DNA of 64,000 nucleotides from NCBI RefSeq assembly GCF_002245625.1, contig NZ_NOIG01000001.1, forward strand, positions 124,001 through 188,000. The letters are read 5' to 3'. The stretch comes from Acidovorax kalamii (GTDB lineage Bacteria > Pseudomonadota > Gammaproteobacteria > Burkholderiales > Burkholderiaceae_C). The position numbers were made by a program, and so were the translations under genes. The notes under the pieces are model-generated. The model ran no database searches, was not told the origin of the DNA, and saw nothing but the letters and a program-made list of their open reading frames with translations. This document shows, piece after piece, positions 45,706-53,942 of this stretch (its first letter is position 1; each line of letters begins with the position of its first letter).

Positions 45706-47105
45706 GCGGAGGCTCCCGCATCGACCGACGGCCGCGTCTGCAGGTGGATCGGTATCGGCTTGATGGGCGCCTGCCCGCGCAGGCGGCCTACCAGCTCCAC
45801 TGGTTTGCCGGTGGCCTGGGCCAGGATCTCGGCGGCGGCCACGCCGCAGCTGCGGCCCTGGCAGCGGCCCATGCCCACACGGGTGAGCGCCTTCAGCCGG
45901 TTGATCTCGTCGGCGCCGGTGTTGCGCACGCAGGCGCGCAGCTCGCCCGCCGTGATGTTCTCGCAGCGGCACACCACCAGCGCATCGGGCGCGTGCGCGG
46001 CCCAGTCGGTAGGGAAGGGAAAGGCGCGCTCCAGTCCTTGGCGAAACTTCATCAGGTGGCTGAGCTGGCCTTGCAGCGCCAGTATGCGTGCGGTGTCCAC
46101 GGCCACGCCGTGGTCCTGCAGCAGCGCCAGCGCCGCCAGTTCGCCCGCCCACTCCGCCGCATCGGCACCCATGATGCCCGCGCCGTCGCCCGCCAGATAC
46201 ACGCCCGGCACGCTGCTGCGGCCTTCGGCATCCCGCTCGGGCAGGTGGGCACGGTGCAGGGGGGCCCAGGCAAAGCGGCAGCCCAGCAGGTCGGCCAGCT
46301 GGGTCTCGGAGCGCAGTGCGTAGCCAAAACCCACGGCGTCGCAGGCCAGCGTGTGCTCGCGCCCGGCGCTATCGGCCCACACCACACCTGCCACGCGCTG
46401 GTCGCCCAACACGCGCACGGGGCGGATGCCGCTGTGGATTGGGATGCCGTGCGTGCGCAGCCAGGCCACGTAGTAGACGCCCTTGGCAAACACCGCAGGC
46501 TGCGTGAGCATGGCGGGCGCGGCGGCCAATTGGTCGGTGAGCCGCGCGGTGTCGAGCACTGCAGCCACGCTGGCTCCGGCCTTGGCATATTGGTAGGCCA
46601 CCAGGTAGAGCAGCGGGCCCGTGCCCATCAGCACCACGCGGCTGCCAATGGCGCAGCCCTGGAACTTGAGCGCCACCTGCGCGCCGCCCAGCGTGTACAC
46701 GCCCGGCAGCGTCCATCCCGGGATGGGAAGCACCCGGTCGGTGGCGCCGCTGGCCACGATGAGCTGGCGATAGGGCACGGTGCGCGTGGTTTGCGTGGGG
46801 CCGTGCAGCACATCGAGCAAGCCGCCCTGGGCGTTCCACACCAGGCTGTCGGGCCGGTAGTCGATCTGGGCCTGCAGGCCATCGAGCGTGTTGTGCACGG
46901 CGGTGGCGCGCGCGGCCTCGGTGCCATACAGCGTGGCTGCGGCGCGTGTGAAATGTGCGGGTGGTCGGCGATAGATCTGCCCGCCGCCGCGCGCGGCTTC
47001 GTCGATCAGCACGGGACGCACGCTGTGGGCGGCCAGCGTCTGCGCGGCGCGGATTCCGGCAGGGCCTGCGCCCACGATCACGGGTTGCAAGGTGGGGAGC
47101 GTCAT
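45702..47105 (-). CDS. FAD/NAD-type oxidoreductase with BFD-like [2Fe-2S] domain
   Basis: A 467-residue subunit resembling opine oxidase OoxA, HcnB and LhpE-type proteins. N-terminal Rossmann motif VIVGAGPAGIRAAQTLAAH, GGGQIYRR, a second nucleotide-binding site near VVLMGTGPLLYLVAYQYAKAG (in segments), GVYLAGDGAGIMG, and a C-terminal BFD-like cluster site CRCENIT plus GRCQGRSCG with four cysteines. It relays electrons between the catalytic flavin subunit and the acceptor. The ATG at 47105 was chosen because it opens directly into the Rossmann fold and overlaps the upstream gene's stop by 4 nt. Confidence 0.88.
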   Translation of the reverse strand: MTLPTLQPVIVGAGPAGIRAAQTLAAHSVRPVLIDEAARGGGQIYRRPPAHFTRAAATLYGTEAARATAVHNTLDGLQAQIDYRPDSLVWNAQGGLLDVLHGPTQTTRTVPYRQLIVASGATDRVLPIPGWTLPGVYTLGGAQVALKFQGCAIGSRVVLMGTGPLLYLVAYQYAKAGASVAAVLDTARLTDQLAAAPAMLTQPAVFAKGVYYVAWLRTHGIPIHSGIRPVRVLGDQRVAGVVWADSAGREHTLACDAVGFGYALRSETQLADLLGCRFAWAPLHRAHLPERDAEGRSSVPGVYLAGDGAGIMGADAAEWAGELAALALLQDHGVAVDTARILALQGQLSHLMKFRQGLERAFPFPTDWAAHAPDALVVCRCENITAGELRACVRNTGADEINRLKALTRVGMGRCQGRSCGVAAAEILAQATGKPVELVGRLRGQAPIKPIPIHLQTRPSVDAGASA

Positions 47106-47416
47106 GCTGGTCCTCCGGTCGTGAGGTCCATGCCCTCCGTCACGAAGGTGGTGCAGGCACGCAGCCGTTCGCCACTTGCCGCCATCACCCAGCAGTCCTG
47201 GCAAGCGCCCATCAAACAGAAGCCTGCGCGGGGCTCGTGGCTGAATTCATTGCGGCGCAGCTGCGCGCGCTGGGTCAGGATGGCGGTCAGCACCGTGTCG
47301 CCTTCCAGCGCAAGGGCAGGCTGACCGTCAATGGCGAAATGCACGGGCGCTCGGTTCTTTTCAGCCATGCGGTGCAGCAAGGCGGGGCTTGAATTCATGG
47401 TTTCAAAGGGCATCAT
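47102..47416 (-). CDS. Small [2Fe-2S] ferredoxin-like subunit (HcnA/LhpF-like)
   Basis: A 104-residue protein of the Fer2_4 type: FAIDGQPALALEGDTVLTAIL, then the cysteine pattern GFCLMGACQDCWV...ERLRAC that binds one 2Fe-2S cluster. This is the gamma subunit of the heterotrimeric dehydrogenase encoded by the next two genes. Two adjacent ATGs (47416 and 47413) are possible starts; the first overlaps the permease stop as ATGA, which favours translational coupling. Confidence 0.88.
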   Translation of the reverse strand: MMPFETMNSSPALLHRMAEKNRAPVHFAIDGQPALALEGDTVLTAILTQRAQLRRNEFSHEPRAGFCLMGACQDCWVMAASGERLRACTTFVTEGMDLTTGGPA

Positions 47417-48207
47417 TTCCGTCCCACCAGCACACGATCGAGCCCGTAGACGCGGTCCAGCAGCACCATGGCAAAGGCCGTGACTGCCACCATCAGCGCC
47501 GACACGGCGGCCATCAGCGGGTCGATGGACTCGGTGGCATACATGTACATGCGAACCGGCAGCGTCACCGTGCTGGGCGAGGTGACGAAGATCGACATGG
47601 TCACTTCGTCAAAGCTGTTGATGAAGGCCAGCATCCACCCGCCTGTGACGCCGGGCAGGATCATCGGTAGCGTGATGCGTGTGAACACCGTGGCCTGACT
47701 GGCACCCAGTGACAGGGCGGCATGCTCGGCACTGCGATCGAACCCCACCAGCGCCGCCACCACCAGCCGCAGCGTGTACGGCGTGACGATGAGCGCATGC
47801 GCAAACACCAGCCAGCCAAAGCTGCCCGTGCCGCCGATCAGCGCAAACAGCCGCAGCAGGGCCACGCCCAGCACCAGATGCGGAATGATGAGCGGCGACA
47901 AGAACAAGCCGTTGAGGAAGCCGCGCCCCGGAAAGTCGTAGCGCGTGATCGCGATGCCCGCTGGCACGGCCAGCACTGTGGCCAGCGTGGCCGATGCCAG
48001 CGCCAGCCACAGGCTGTTCCAGAAAGACTGAACGAAATCCGAATGTTCGAACACTGCCTTGAACCAGCGCAGCGAGAACTCGGTAGTGGGCAGGGTCAGC
48101 GTGTTGTGCGGCGTGAAGGCCACTATGCACACCACCAGCAAGGGGGCGAGCATGAAGGCGATGACGAGCGCGTTGAACGCGAGGGCGATGGGGCCGTTTT
48201 TTTGCAT
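47413..48207 (-). CDS. ABC transporter permease, PotC-like
   Basis: A 264-residue inner-membrane permease with six helices. The first helix starts at about residue 8 (IALAFNALVIAFMLAPLLVV), and the conserved EAA loop is AEHAALSLGASQATVFTRITLP at about 170. It pairs with the PotB-like permease, whose gene lies 5 bp upstream, and the PotA-like ATPase for import of a cationic or polyamine-like substrate. It overlaps the small 2Fe-2S gene by 4 nt. Confidence 0.93.
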   Translation of the reverse strand: MQKNGPIALAFNALVIAFMLAPLLVVCIVAFTPHNTLTLPTTEFSLRWFKAVFEHSDFVQSFWNSLWLALASATLATVLAVPAGIAITRYDFPGRGFLNGLFLSPLIIPHLVLGVALLRLFALIGGTGSFGWLVFAHALIVTPYTLRLVVAALVGFDRSAEHAALSLGASQATVFTRITLPMILPGVTGGWMLAFINSFDEVTMSIFVTSPSTVTLPVRMYMYATESIDPLMAAVSALMVAVTAFAMVLLDRVYGLDRVLVGRK

Positions 48208-48212
48208 CTTGG

Positions 48213-49112
48213 TTATCCCAAAGATTTCTTGTAGCGGCCTTCGACCAGCCGGTTGTAGCTCAGCATGACAACGAGGTTGGCCACCAGCAGCGTGAGCGCG
48301 ATGGCGGCGCCCAGCGGCCAGTTCAGCTCATGCAGGTACTCGTCGTACACCACCGTGGCCACCATCTTCAGGCGCCGACCGCCCAGCAGGCCGGGGATCG
48401 CGAACGAGCTGGCTGCGAGGCCGAACACGATAAGGCTGCCGGACAGGATGCCGGGCAGCACCTGCGGCAACACGATGCGCCGCAGCGTGGTGAAGGGTGT
48501 GGCCTGCAGCGACAGGGCGGCGTTCTCCACGCCCGGGTCCAGCTTCTGCAGCGAGGTCCACACGGGGATCACCATGAAGGGCAGCATCACGTGCACCAGC
48601 GCAATCACCACCGCAATCTCGGTGTAGAGCATCTTCACCGGGCCGATGCCCACCAGGCCAAAGGCCGCGTTCACCAATCCTTCAGGGCCCAGCAGCATGC
48701 TCCAGCCAAAGGCGCGCACCACCACCGACACCAGCAGCGGCGCCAGCACCACCAGCAGCAAGATGGAGCGCCACGGGTTGCGCATGCGGCTGAGTACATA
48801 GGCCTCAGGTGCGCCTATAAGCACGCAGATCAGCGTGACCAACCCAGCAATCCAGAACGTGCGCCAGAAGATGGCGTGGTAGTACGAGTCAGCAAACACA
48901 TGGCCGTAGTGCTCCAGCGTGAACTCGCCCGCCTTCACGCCCGTGGCCGGGTCAAAAGCGTTGAACGAGAGCACGGCCGTGAGGCCCAGCGGCACCAGCA
49001 GCAGCACCGTGAACAGCAGCAGCGCCGGGCCGGACAGCCACCAGGGCAGGGCCTTCTTGCCCAGCAGCGGGTGGTGCGTTACTGCCGCCGTTGTTGTCGT
49101 GGCGCTTGTCAT
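48213..49112 (-). CDS. ABC transporter permease, PotB-like
   Basis: A 299-residue inner-membrane permease with six helices and the EAA loop GVENAALSLQATPFTTLRRIVLP at about 210. The N-terminal about 25 residues are Thr-rich and cytoplasmic. Its start overlaps the ATPase gene's stop by 4 nt, and the PotC-like permease gene follows after 5 bp, so all components are made from one transcript. Confidence 0.93.
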   Translation of the reverse strand: MTSATTTTAAVTHHPLLGKKALPWWLSGPALLLFTVLLLVPLGLTAVLSFNAFDPATGVKAGEFTLEHYGHVFADSYYHAIFWRTFWIAGLVTLICVLIGAPEAYVLSRMRNPWRSILLLVVLAPLLVSVVVRAFGWSMLLGPEGLVNAAFGLVGIGPVKMLYTEIAVVIALVHVMLPFMVIPVWTSLQKLDPGVENAALSLQATPFTTLRRIVLPQVLPGILSGSLIVFGLAASSFAIPGLLGGRRLKMVATVVYDEYLHELNWPLGAAIALTLLVANLVVMLSYNRLVEGRYKKSLG

Positions 49113-50197
49113 GGCGTGGCCTCGGCGTCGGCCAGGGCGGCCTCTTGGGCGGGCAGCAGGCGCATGCAGTGGTCAGGCCAGTCCAGGCCTGTGCGCTCGC
49201 CTTCTTCCAGTGCGCTGCGGCCATCGTTGGGGGCCAGCACCATCAGATCGCCCATGCCCGTGCCCACGCGGTACAGCCACTGGCTGCCCAGGAAGAAGCG
49301 CTCGCACACCTCGCCGTCAATACGGCCTTGCACTGCGGGCACCAGCTGCAGCTTTTCGGGGCGCACGCTCAGCAGCACGGCCGCACCGGGGCGAAACTGT
49401 GCGCCCTCCACCCGCACTTCAATAGGCCCCGCGCCCACATGCGTGTGGGTGGCGCTGGCCGTGGTTACCTGGCCCGGCACCAGGTTGGCCTTGCCCACAA
49501 AGGTGGAGATGAATCGTGTGCGCGGATGCTCGTACACCCGGTGCGGGTGGTCAATCTGGGTGGCGCGGCCCGCCTCCATCACCACCACACGGTCGCTGAT
49601 GGACATGGCCTCGCTCTGGTCGTGGGTCACCATCACCGTGGTAGTGCCCACCTTGCGCTGGATCTGGCGCAGCTCGAACTGCATCTCCTCGCGCAGCTTG
49701 GCGTCGAGGTTGGACAGGGGTTCGTCCAGCAGCAGCACGGGCGGCTCGATGACCAGCGCACGCGCCAGGGCCACGCGCTGGCGCTGCCCGCCCGACAGCT
49801 CGCGCGGGTAGCGGCCCGCGTGTTTCTCCAGGTGCACCAGACCCAAGGCCTGAGCGACGCGCTCCTTGCGCTCGGACTTGGGCACCTTGCGCATCTCCAG
49901 CCCAAAACTCACGTTGTCGGCCACCGTCATGTGCGGGAAGAGCGCGTAGCTCTGGAACACGATGCCCAGCCCGCGCGTGTTGGCCTTGGCGTGGGTGATG
50001 TCGCGCCCGGCCAGTGCGATGCGGCCACTGCTCACCGCCTCGAAGCCCGCCACCATCTGCAAGGTGGTGGTCTTGCCGCAGCCCGAGGGGCCGAGCAGGG
50101 AGACGAACTCGCCTTTTTCCACCGAAAGGTTCATGGACTGCACCGCACAGGTGCTGCCATAGAACTTGGTCACATCCGTGAGCTGGAGGAAGGACAT
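49109..50197 (-). CDS. ABC transporter ATP-binding protein, PotA-like
   Basis: A 362-residue ATPase with Walker A GPSGCGKTT, Q-loop VFQSYALFPHM, signature LSGGQRQRVALARAL, Walker B VLLLDEPLSNLD and switch VTHDQSEAM. A C-terminal TOBE domain (about 280-360) is typical of PotA/CysA-type importers. The frame is open 55 codons upstream, but the ATG at 50197 follows an AGGAAGG-like ribosome site and begins the family N-terminus. It is the first gene of the seven-gene operon, divergent from the IclR gene. Confidence 0.94.
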   Translation of the reverse strand: MSFLQLTDVTKFYGSTCAVQSMNLSVEKGEFVSLLGPSGCGKTTTLQMVAGFEAVSSGRIALAGRDITHAKANTRGLGIVFQSYALFPHMTVADNVSFGLEMRKVPKSERKERVAQALGLVHLEKHAGRYPRELSGGQRQRVALARALVIEPPVLLLDEPLSNLDAKLREEMQFELRQIQRKVGTTTVMVTHDQSEAMSISDRVVVMEAGRATQIDHPHRVYEHPRTRFISTFVGKANLVPGQVTTASATHTHVGAGPIEVRVEGAQFRPGAAVLLSVRPEKLQLVPAVQGRIDGEVCERFFLGSQWLYRVGTGMGDLMVLAPNDGRSALEEGERTGLDWPDHCMRLLPAQEAALADAEATP

Positions 50198-50518
50198 GCG
50201 TGGGCCTTTCTTTCTGCCTGTTTGTCTATCGATCTGTTCTTGCGGGCCAGCCGCCCGTCTTCTGTAAAAAAAGCGCGGGCCACTGCGGTGTATCGGAACG
50301 CCGGGCGCCTTGTATTCCAGTGCGTGGGGCCGGGTGCACCGCTGTGGTGCGCCTGCTTGCATGAAATAGAACGTAACCGGCTTTGTTAATTCACTCTATT
50401 GCAATATGCGAACCAGGTTGAGTCGGGTATTCCATTAATCAGAATTTTTCTTCAATTTATTCCGATAAATGGAATATGAAGATTAGAATACAAGCCATCT
50501 ATTCCGCAGGAGTGACGC
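50198..50518. promoter_or_regulatory. Divergent promoter region of the transporter operon and IclR gene
   Basis: A 321-bp gap, visibly AT-rich from about 50360. Box B at 50458-50476 is a perfect palindrome TATTCC-N7-GGAATA. Box A at 50428-50446 has TATTCC-N7-AGAATT, exactly 30 bp earlier, and a further half-site TATTCC lies at 50500-50505. These are good candidates for IclR operators acting on both promoters. No gene is visible in the gap. Confidence 0.65.
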
Positions 50519-51379
50519 ATGGAAGCAGCATCCGCAGGCACGGGCGGCGTACCCCGGGTCTTTGCCCTCATCCGCGCCCTGGTGGCCGTGCAGGCCGAGG
50601 GCGGCCGAGTCACCCAATTGGCGCGTGCCATTGGCCTGACGCAGGGCACCACGCACCGTTTGCTGCAATCGCTGGTTGCCGAGGGCATGGTCGAGCAGGA
50701 TGAGCGCAGCAAGCTCTACCGCCTGTCCACCGAGTTCTTTGCGCTGGCCGCCAAGGCGGGCAACCCCGGCGACCTGCGCAGCATCTGCCGGCCCGCGCTG
50801 CTGCGCCTGAGCGCCAGCCTGGGCGACAGCATCTTCCTTTTGGTGCGCAGCGGGTTCGATGCGATCTGCCTGGACCGCAGCGAAGGGCCGTTTCCCATCC
50901 GCTCGTTCACCGGCGACATCGGCGGCCGCGTGGCGCTGGGGGTGGGGCAGGGCGCGCTGTCCATCCTGGCCTTTTTGCCCGAGGCCGAGCGTGAAGAAGT
51001 GATCCGCTTCAACCTCTCGCGCGTGCGCGAGTACGGCGTGTACGACGAGGTCTACCTGCGCACCGAGATCGAGCGTGTGCGCCAGACCGGCTATGCGGCT
51101 CGCAATACTGGCCTGCTCGAAGGCATGGCTGGCGTGGGCGTGCCCGTGCTCGACCGCGAGGGCCGCGCCGTGGCCGCGCTGAGCGTGGGCACCATCTCCG
51201 CCCGCCTCAACGAAGACCGCCTGCCCACGGTGGTGGAGCTGCTCAAGCGCGAAGCGGCCGCCATCGGCCCGCGCATCCACCCCTTCGACGCCACCCTGCG
51301 CCGCCCCGCACAAAGCCTGGCCGGGCAGCCGTCCGAGCAACTGCTGGCGCCGCCCGGCGCCGCCAACCCTTCGGTGTGA
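50519..51379 (+). CDS. IclR family transcriptional regulator
   Basis: A 286-residue regulator. The winged HTH (about 10-75) has VFALIRALVAVQAEGGRVTQLARA and GLTQGTTHRLLQSLVAEGM in segments. The effector domain (about 90-260) shows GDSIFLLVRSGFDAICLDRSEG and GMAGVGVPVLDREGRAVAALSVG in parts. The C-terminal 30 residues are an Ala/Pro-rich tail. It probably controls the divergent transporter-dehydrogenase operon through the TATTCC palindromes. The inducer is presumably the imported substrate. Confidence 0.93.
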   Translation: MEAASAGTGGVPRVFALIRALVAVQAEGGRVTQLARAIGLTQGTTHRLLQSLVAEGMVEQDERSKLYRLSTEFFALAAKAGNPGDLRSICRPALLRLSASLGDSIFLLVRSGFDAICLDRSEGPFPIRSFTGDIGGRVALGVGQGALSILAFLPEAEREEVIRFNLSRVREYGVYDEVYLRTEIERVRQTGYAARNTGLLEGMAGVGVPVLDREGRAVAALSVGTISARLNEDRLPTVVELLKREAAAIGPRIHPFDATLRRPAQSLAGQPSEQLLAPPGAANPSV

Positions 51380-51637
51380 GGGCGCGTGCGTGCTGCATCT
51401 GACGTGCGTTTTACTGCGGTGATGGATGGGATGTGACCTGCTGTTCCATTGCGCAGACTGCCCGCCCAGCCGCCACACAAAAGCGCCAACGCCGTGAGGT
51501 GTGGTGCCGATAAAACGCTGCACTACCAAGGTGGCTTTGCGTCGCTATAGTCCGCGCTTTCCTGTGCGCAGGCAGCTCCACCCGCAGGTGGAGCACATTG
51601 CGGCACTGCCACCCTTGCATCGAGCCAACGCGACACC

Positions 51638-52024
51638 ATGAGCCTGCAGCAAACCACCCCCGAGTACCTCGACCAATGCCGCGCCGCACAGCGTGCCGAA
51701 CAAGAGCGATCCCTGGCCACCACCGACAACTGGGCGCATGTGGACAAACCGAAGGTGCATGCCGACTTCGACGCCTTCTACAAAGAGCTGGCGCCGCTGA
51801 TCGACGCCAATGCCCCCGAGTCCGAGGTGATTCAGGCGCTGATGGACAAGCACTTTGCCATCGTTGCGCGGTTCTACGTGCCATCGCGCGATGCTTATGT
51901 GGGTACCGCGCTGTTCTATGCCGACAACGCCGATATGAAGGCGTTTCACAACACCTACCACCCGCGCATGGTGGAGTTTCTGGGTGACGCCGCGTACACC
52001 TACGCACTGCAGAACCTGCAATAG
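51638..52024 (+). CDS. Stand-alone TipAS antibiotic-recognition domain protein
   Basis: A 128-residue helical protein. KPKVHADFDAFYKELAPLID, SEVIQALMDKHFAIVARFYVPSRDAYVG and FHNTYHPRMVEFLGDAAYTYA in segments match the TipAS fold, which in TipAL and Mta is fused to a MerR DNA-binding domain and binds drugs. Here no DNA-binding domain is present. The gene lies 16 bp before a GNAT acetyltransferase, probably in one operon. The role is unknown; drug or ligand sequestration is a guess from the family. Confidence 0.78.
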   Translation: MSLQQTTPEYLDQCRAAQRAEQERSLATTDNWAHVDKPKVHADFDAFYKELAPLIDANAPESEVIQALMDKHFAIVARFYVPSRDAYVGTALFYADNADMKAFHNTYHPRMVEFLGDAAYTYALQNLQ

Positions 52025-52040
52025 AGCTCTTTGGCTGCCC

Positions 52041-52682
52041 ATGCAACCACACCCCACTCCCTCGCGGCCCCTTACCTGCGCCCTTGAATCATTTCCGCCT
52101 GTGTGCGGCGCACTGGCCGAAGCGCTGAAGGACGACGCGTTCTACCAGGCAGTCACCATCGACCATGTGGGCGACCCCGCTCTGCGGCACCGCGTGTTGG
52201 CCCACTACTTTGTGCTGGCGCTGGACGAAGCCCGCGCGGTGGGTGAGGTGCATCTGGCCGGTGATGATGGCGCGGCCCTGTGGCTCACCCCCGATGCCCC
52301 AGCCAGCCACCGCGCCTTGCACAGCGAGCGCCGTACCCAGGCGCTGTCGCGCCTGCTCGGGCCCGCCGGGTTCGGCCACTACCAGCACATCGGCACCACC
52401 ATGGAGGCGCAGGTGCCCGCCGACCTGCACGGCGCGTGGTACCTCTCCATCCTGGGCGTGCGCCCAGCTGCGCAGGGCCAGGGGCTGGCGCAGCGGCTGC
52501 TGCAGCCAACGCTGGCGCGCGCAGACCAGGCGCGTGCCACCTGCTATCTGGAAACCTTCAACCCGCTCAGCCTGCCGTTTTACCGGCGCCTGGGGTTTGT
52601 GCGTGTGGTCGGGTGTGTGGAGCCCGTCTCTGGTCGCCCCTACTGGCTGATGGCGCGCGAGGCCGTGCAGTCGCGGTCCTGA
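52041..52682 (+). CDS. GNAT family N-acetyltransferase
   Basis: A 213-residue acetyltransferase. Motif A is LSILGVRPAAQGQGLAQRLLQP with the Q/R-x-x-G-x-G/A acetyl-CoA loop; YLETFNPLSLPFYRRLGFVRV is motif B. The N-terminal half is divergent and the substrate is not evident. It follows the TipAS-domain gene by 16 bp. The ATG at 52041 was preferred to an upstream start that would overlap that gene. Confidence 0.88.
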   Translation: MQPHPTPSRPLTCALESFPPVCGALAEALKDDAFYQAVTIDHVGDPALRHRVLAHYFVLALDEARAVGEVHLAGDDGAALWLTPDAPASHRALHSERRTQALSRLLGPAGFGHYQHIGTTMEAQVPADLHGAWYLSILGVRPAAQGQGLAQRLLQPTLARADQARATCYLETFNPLSLPFYRRLGFVRVVGCVEPVSGRPYWLMAREAVQSRS

Positions 52683-52691
52683 CGCCTGCGG

Positions 52692-53378
52692 TCAGAACAC
52701 CGCCAGCGCCCGGGCCACCTGCGCGCGCGCATCGGTGTCGATGATGCAGTTGTGGGCCACCACCACCCGCGCAAAGGGCCAGCGCAGCAAACGCTCAGCA
52801 CTGCGGGCCGCCGCAGCCCGGTCCCGCACCAGCGCGCGCACCGTGAGCGGCACGGCCAGCTGGCTGCGCGCCCCCGTCAGCGCGGCATACACCCGCGTGG
52901 GCCAGGGCAGATCACCTGCCATCCACTGCAGCAGGTCCGTCACGATCAGCGTGGCTGACGGCCGGTGAAACCAGACCGACTCATTGCCCGCCGGAATGCC
53001 CTCGAATGCAAAGTGCTCCAGGTCTGGTAGCCACTCGGGGAGGTCGCCTGCAGGGAGCGTACGCAATGTTGCGGCCAGGCCTGGTCGCTTCTGTGCAAGC
53101 CCTTGCGGGCCGTAGACCGCCGCGCCCGGGAAGGCCGCCGCGCAGGGCGCCAGAAACAGGTGGTGCATCTTGTTCGGCGCCACGATATAGGTCACGCTGC
53201 CGAGGTCTTGCACCTGGCGCAACAACGCGCTGCCGGGCGGCATCGGAATGGGCGAGTGGATCAAAAGCTTGTGCCCTGGCAGCCGCACCACCGTCATGCG
53301 CGTGGTGATGGGAAGGCCGTTGGCCTTGAAGGCGTGGGTGGCGTGCCAGAGGTGGGTGTCGAGGGGTTCAAGTTGCAT
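52692..53378 (-). CDS. DUF4336 domain protein (metallo-beta-lactamase-like)
   Basis: A 228-residue protein with a beta-lactamase-like alpha/beta fold: LDTHLWHATHAFKANGLPI, MTVVRLPGHKLLIHSPIP, YIVAPNKMHHLFLAP, FHRPSATLIVTDLLQW and VVVAHNCIID in segments. These match DUF4336, a family of unknown function related to MBL hydrolases but without a full HxHxDH motif. The ATG at 53378 gives the family N-terminus; the longer frame adds an unrelated stretch. Convergent with the GNAT gene. Confidence 0.82.
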   Translation of the reverse strand: MQLEPLDTHLWHATHAFKANGLPITTRMTVVRLPGHKLLIHSPIPMPPGSALLRQVQDLGSVTYIVAPNKMHHLFLAPCAAAFPGAAVYGPQGLAQKRPGLAATLRTLPAGDLPEWLPDLEHFAFEGIPAGNESVWFHRPSATLIVTDLLQWMAGDLPWPTRVYAALTGARSQLAVPLTVRALVRDRAAAARSAERLLRWPFARVVVAHNCIIDTDARAQVARALAVF

Positions 53379-53469
53379 GGCGCGGGATGGTGCCCGGGCG
53401 AGGAGGTGGGGTCTTGAACGAAATCGACATGGGGCGGAGTTCTGCTTTGGGCCCATACCTGCCGCTGCA

Positions 53470-53730
53470 TCAAACATCCGAGCCTTCGTTTTTGAGCAGA
53501 TGTAGCCGCTCTGCAAAATTGATGGTCCAACTGAGTCCGAACAGGAACAGTCGAATAGTGACCGTGAATGTGGCGAGCATGCTGAGTGGCGCGCTTATCA
53601 ATGCCAGTCCCAAGCTTGGTGTGCTCAACCTACCCACGAGCCAATAAAGACCAAAGTAGCCGTACCAAAAAACGGCGCAGAGAATCAATATCTGCAACAC
53701 GGCGACCGTCGCGACAAGAAGGATTCGCAT
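53470..53730 (-). CDS. Small hypothetical membrane protein
   Basis: An 86-residue protein with two strong hydrophobic segments (about 3-32 and 40-66) and a charged C-terminal tail (NFAERLHLLKNEGSDV). No family is recognised. The surrounding 53400-53940 is visibly less GC-rich than its neighbours, suggesting recent gain. Both start and stop are clean but no clear ribosome site is seen. The 212 bp upstream of it hold nothing else I can support. Confidence 0.5.
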   Translation of the reverse strand: MRILLVATVAVLQILILCAVFWYGYFGLYWLVGRLSTPSLGLALISAPLSMLATFTVTIRLFLFGLSWTINFAERLHLLKNEGSDV

Positions 53731-53942
53731 GCTGGATTTGTTCCGATAGGACTAGGCGGCGAAGTTCCGCTTTTGGCCGTTAGCTGCCGCACAAGCTCCC
53801 GGTATGGGCATGAAGTATCAGGTGTTTTGTGTCAATCTTGATGAGCTGTGGCCGCTTTGCAATATGGCGCTACAGGCCATTTTGATTCCTGCCCCATTCT
53901 CTTGGCGATACGCCCCGGTCGCTTGGTATGAGCGCTCGGCCC

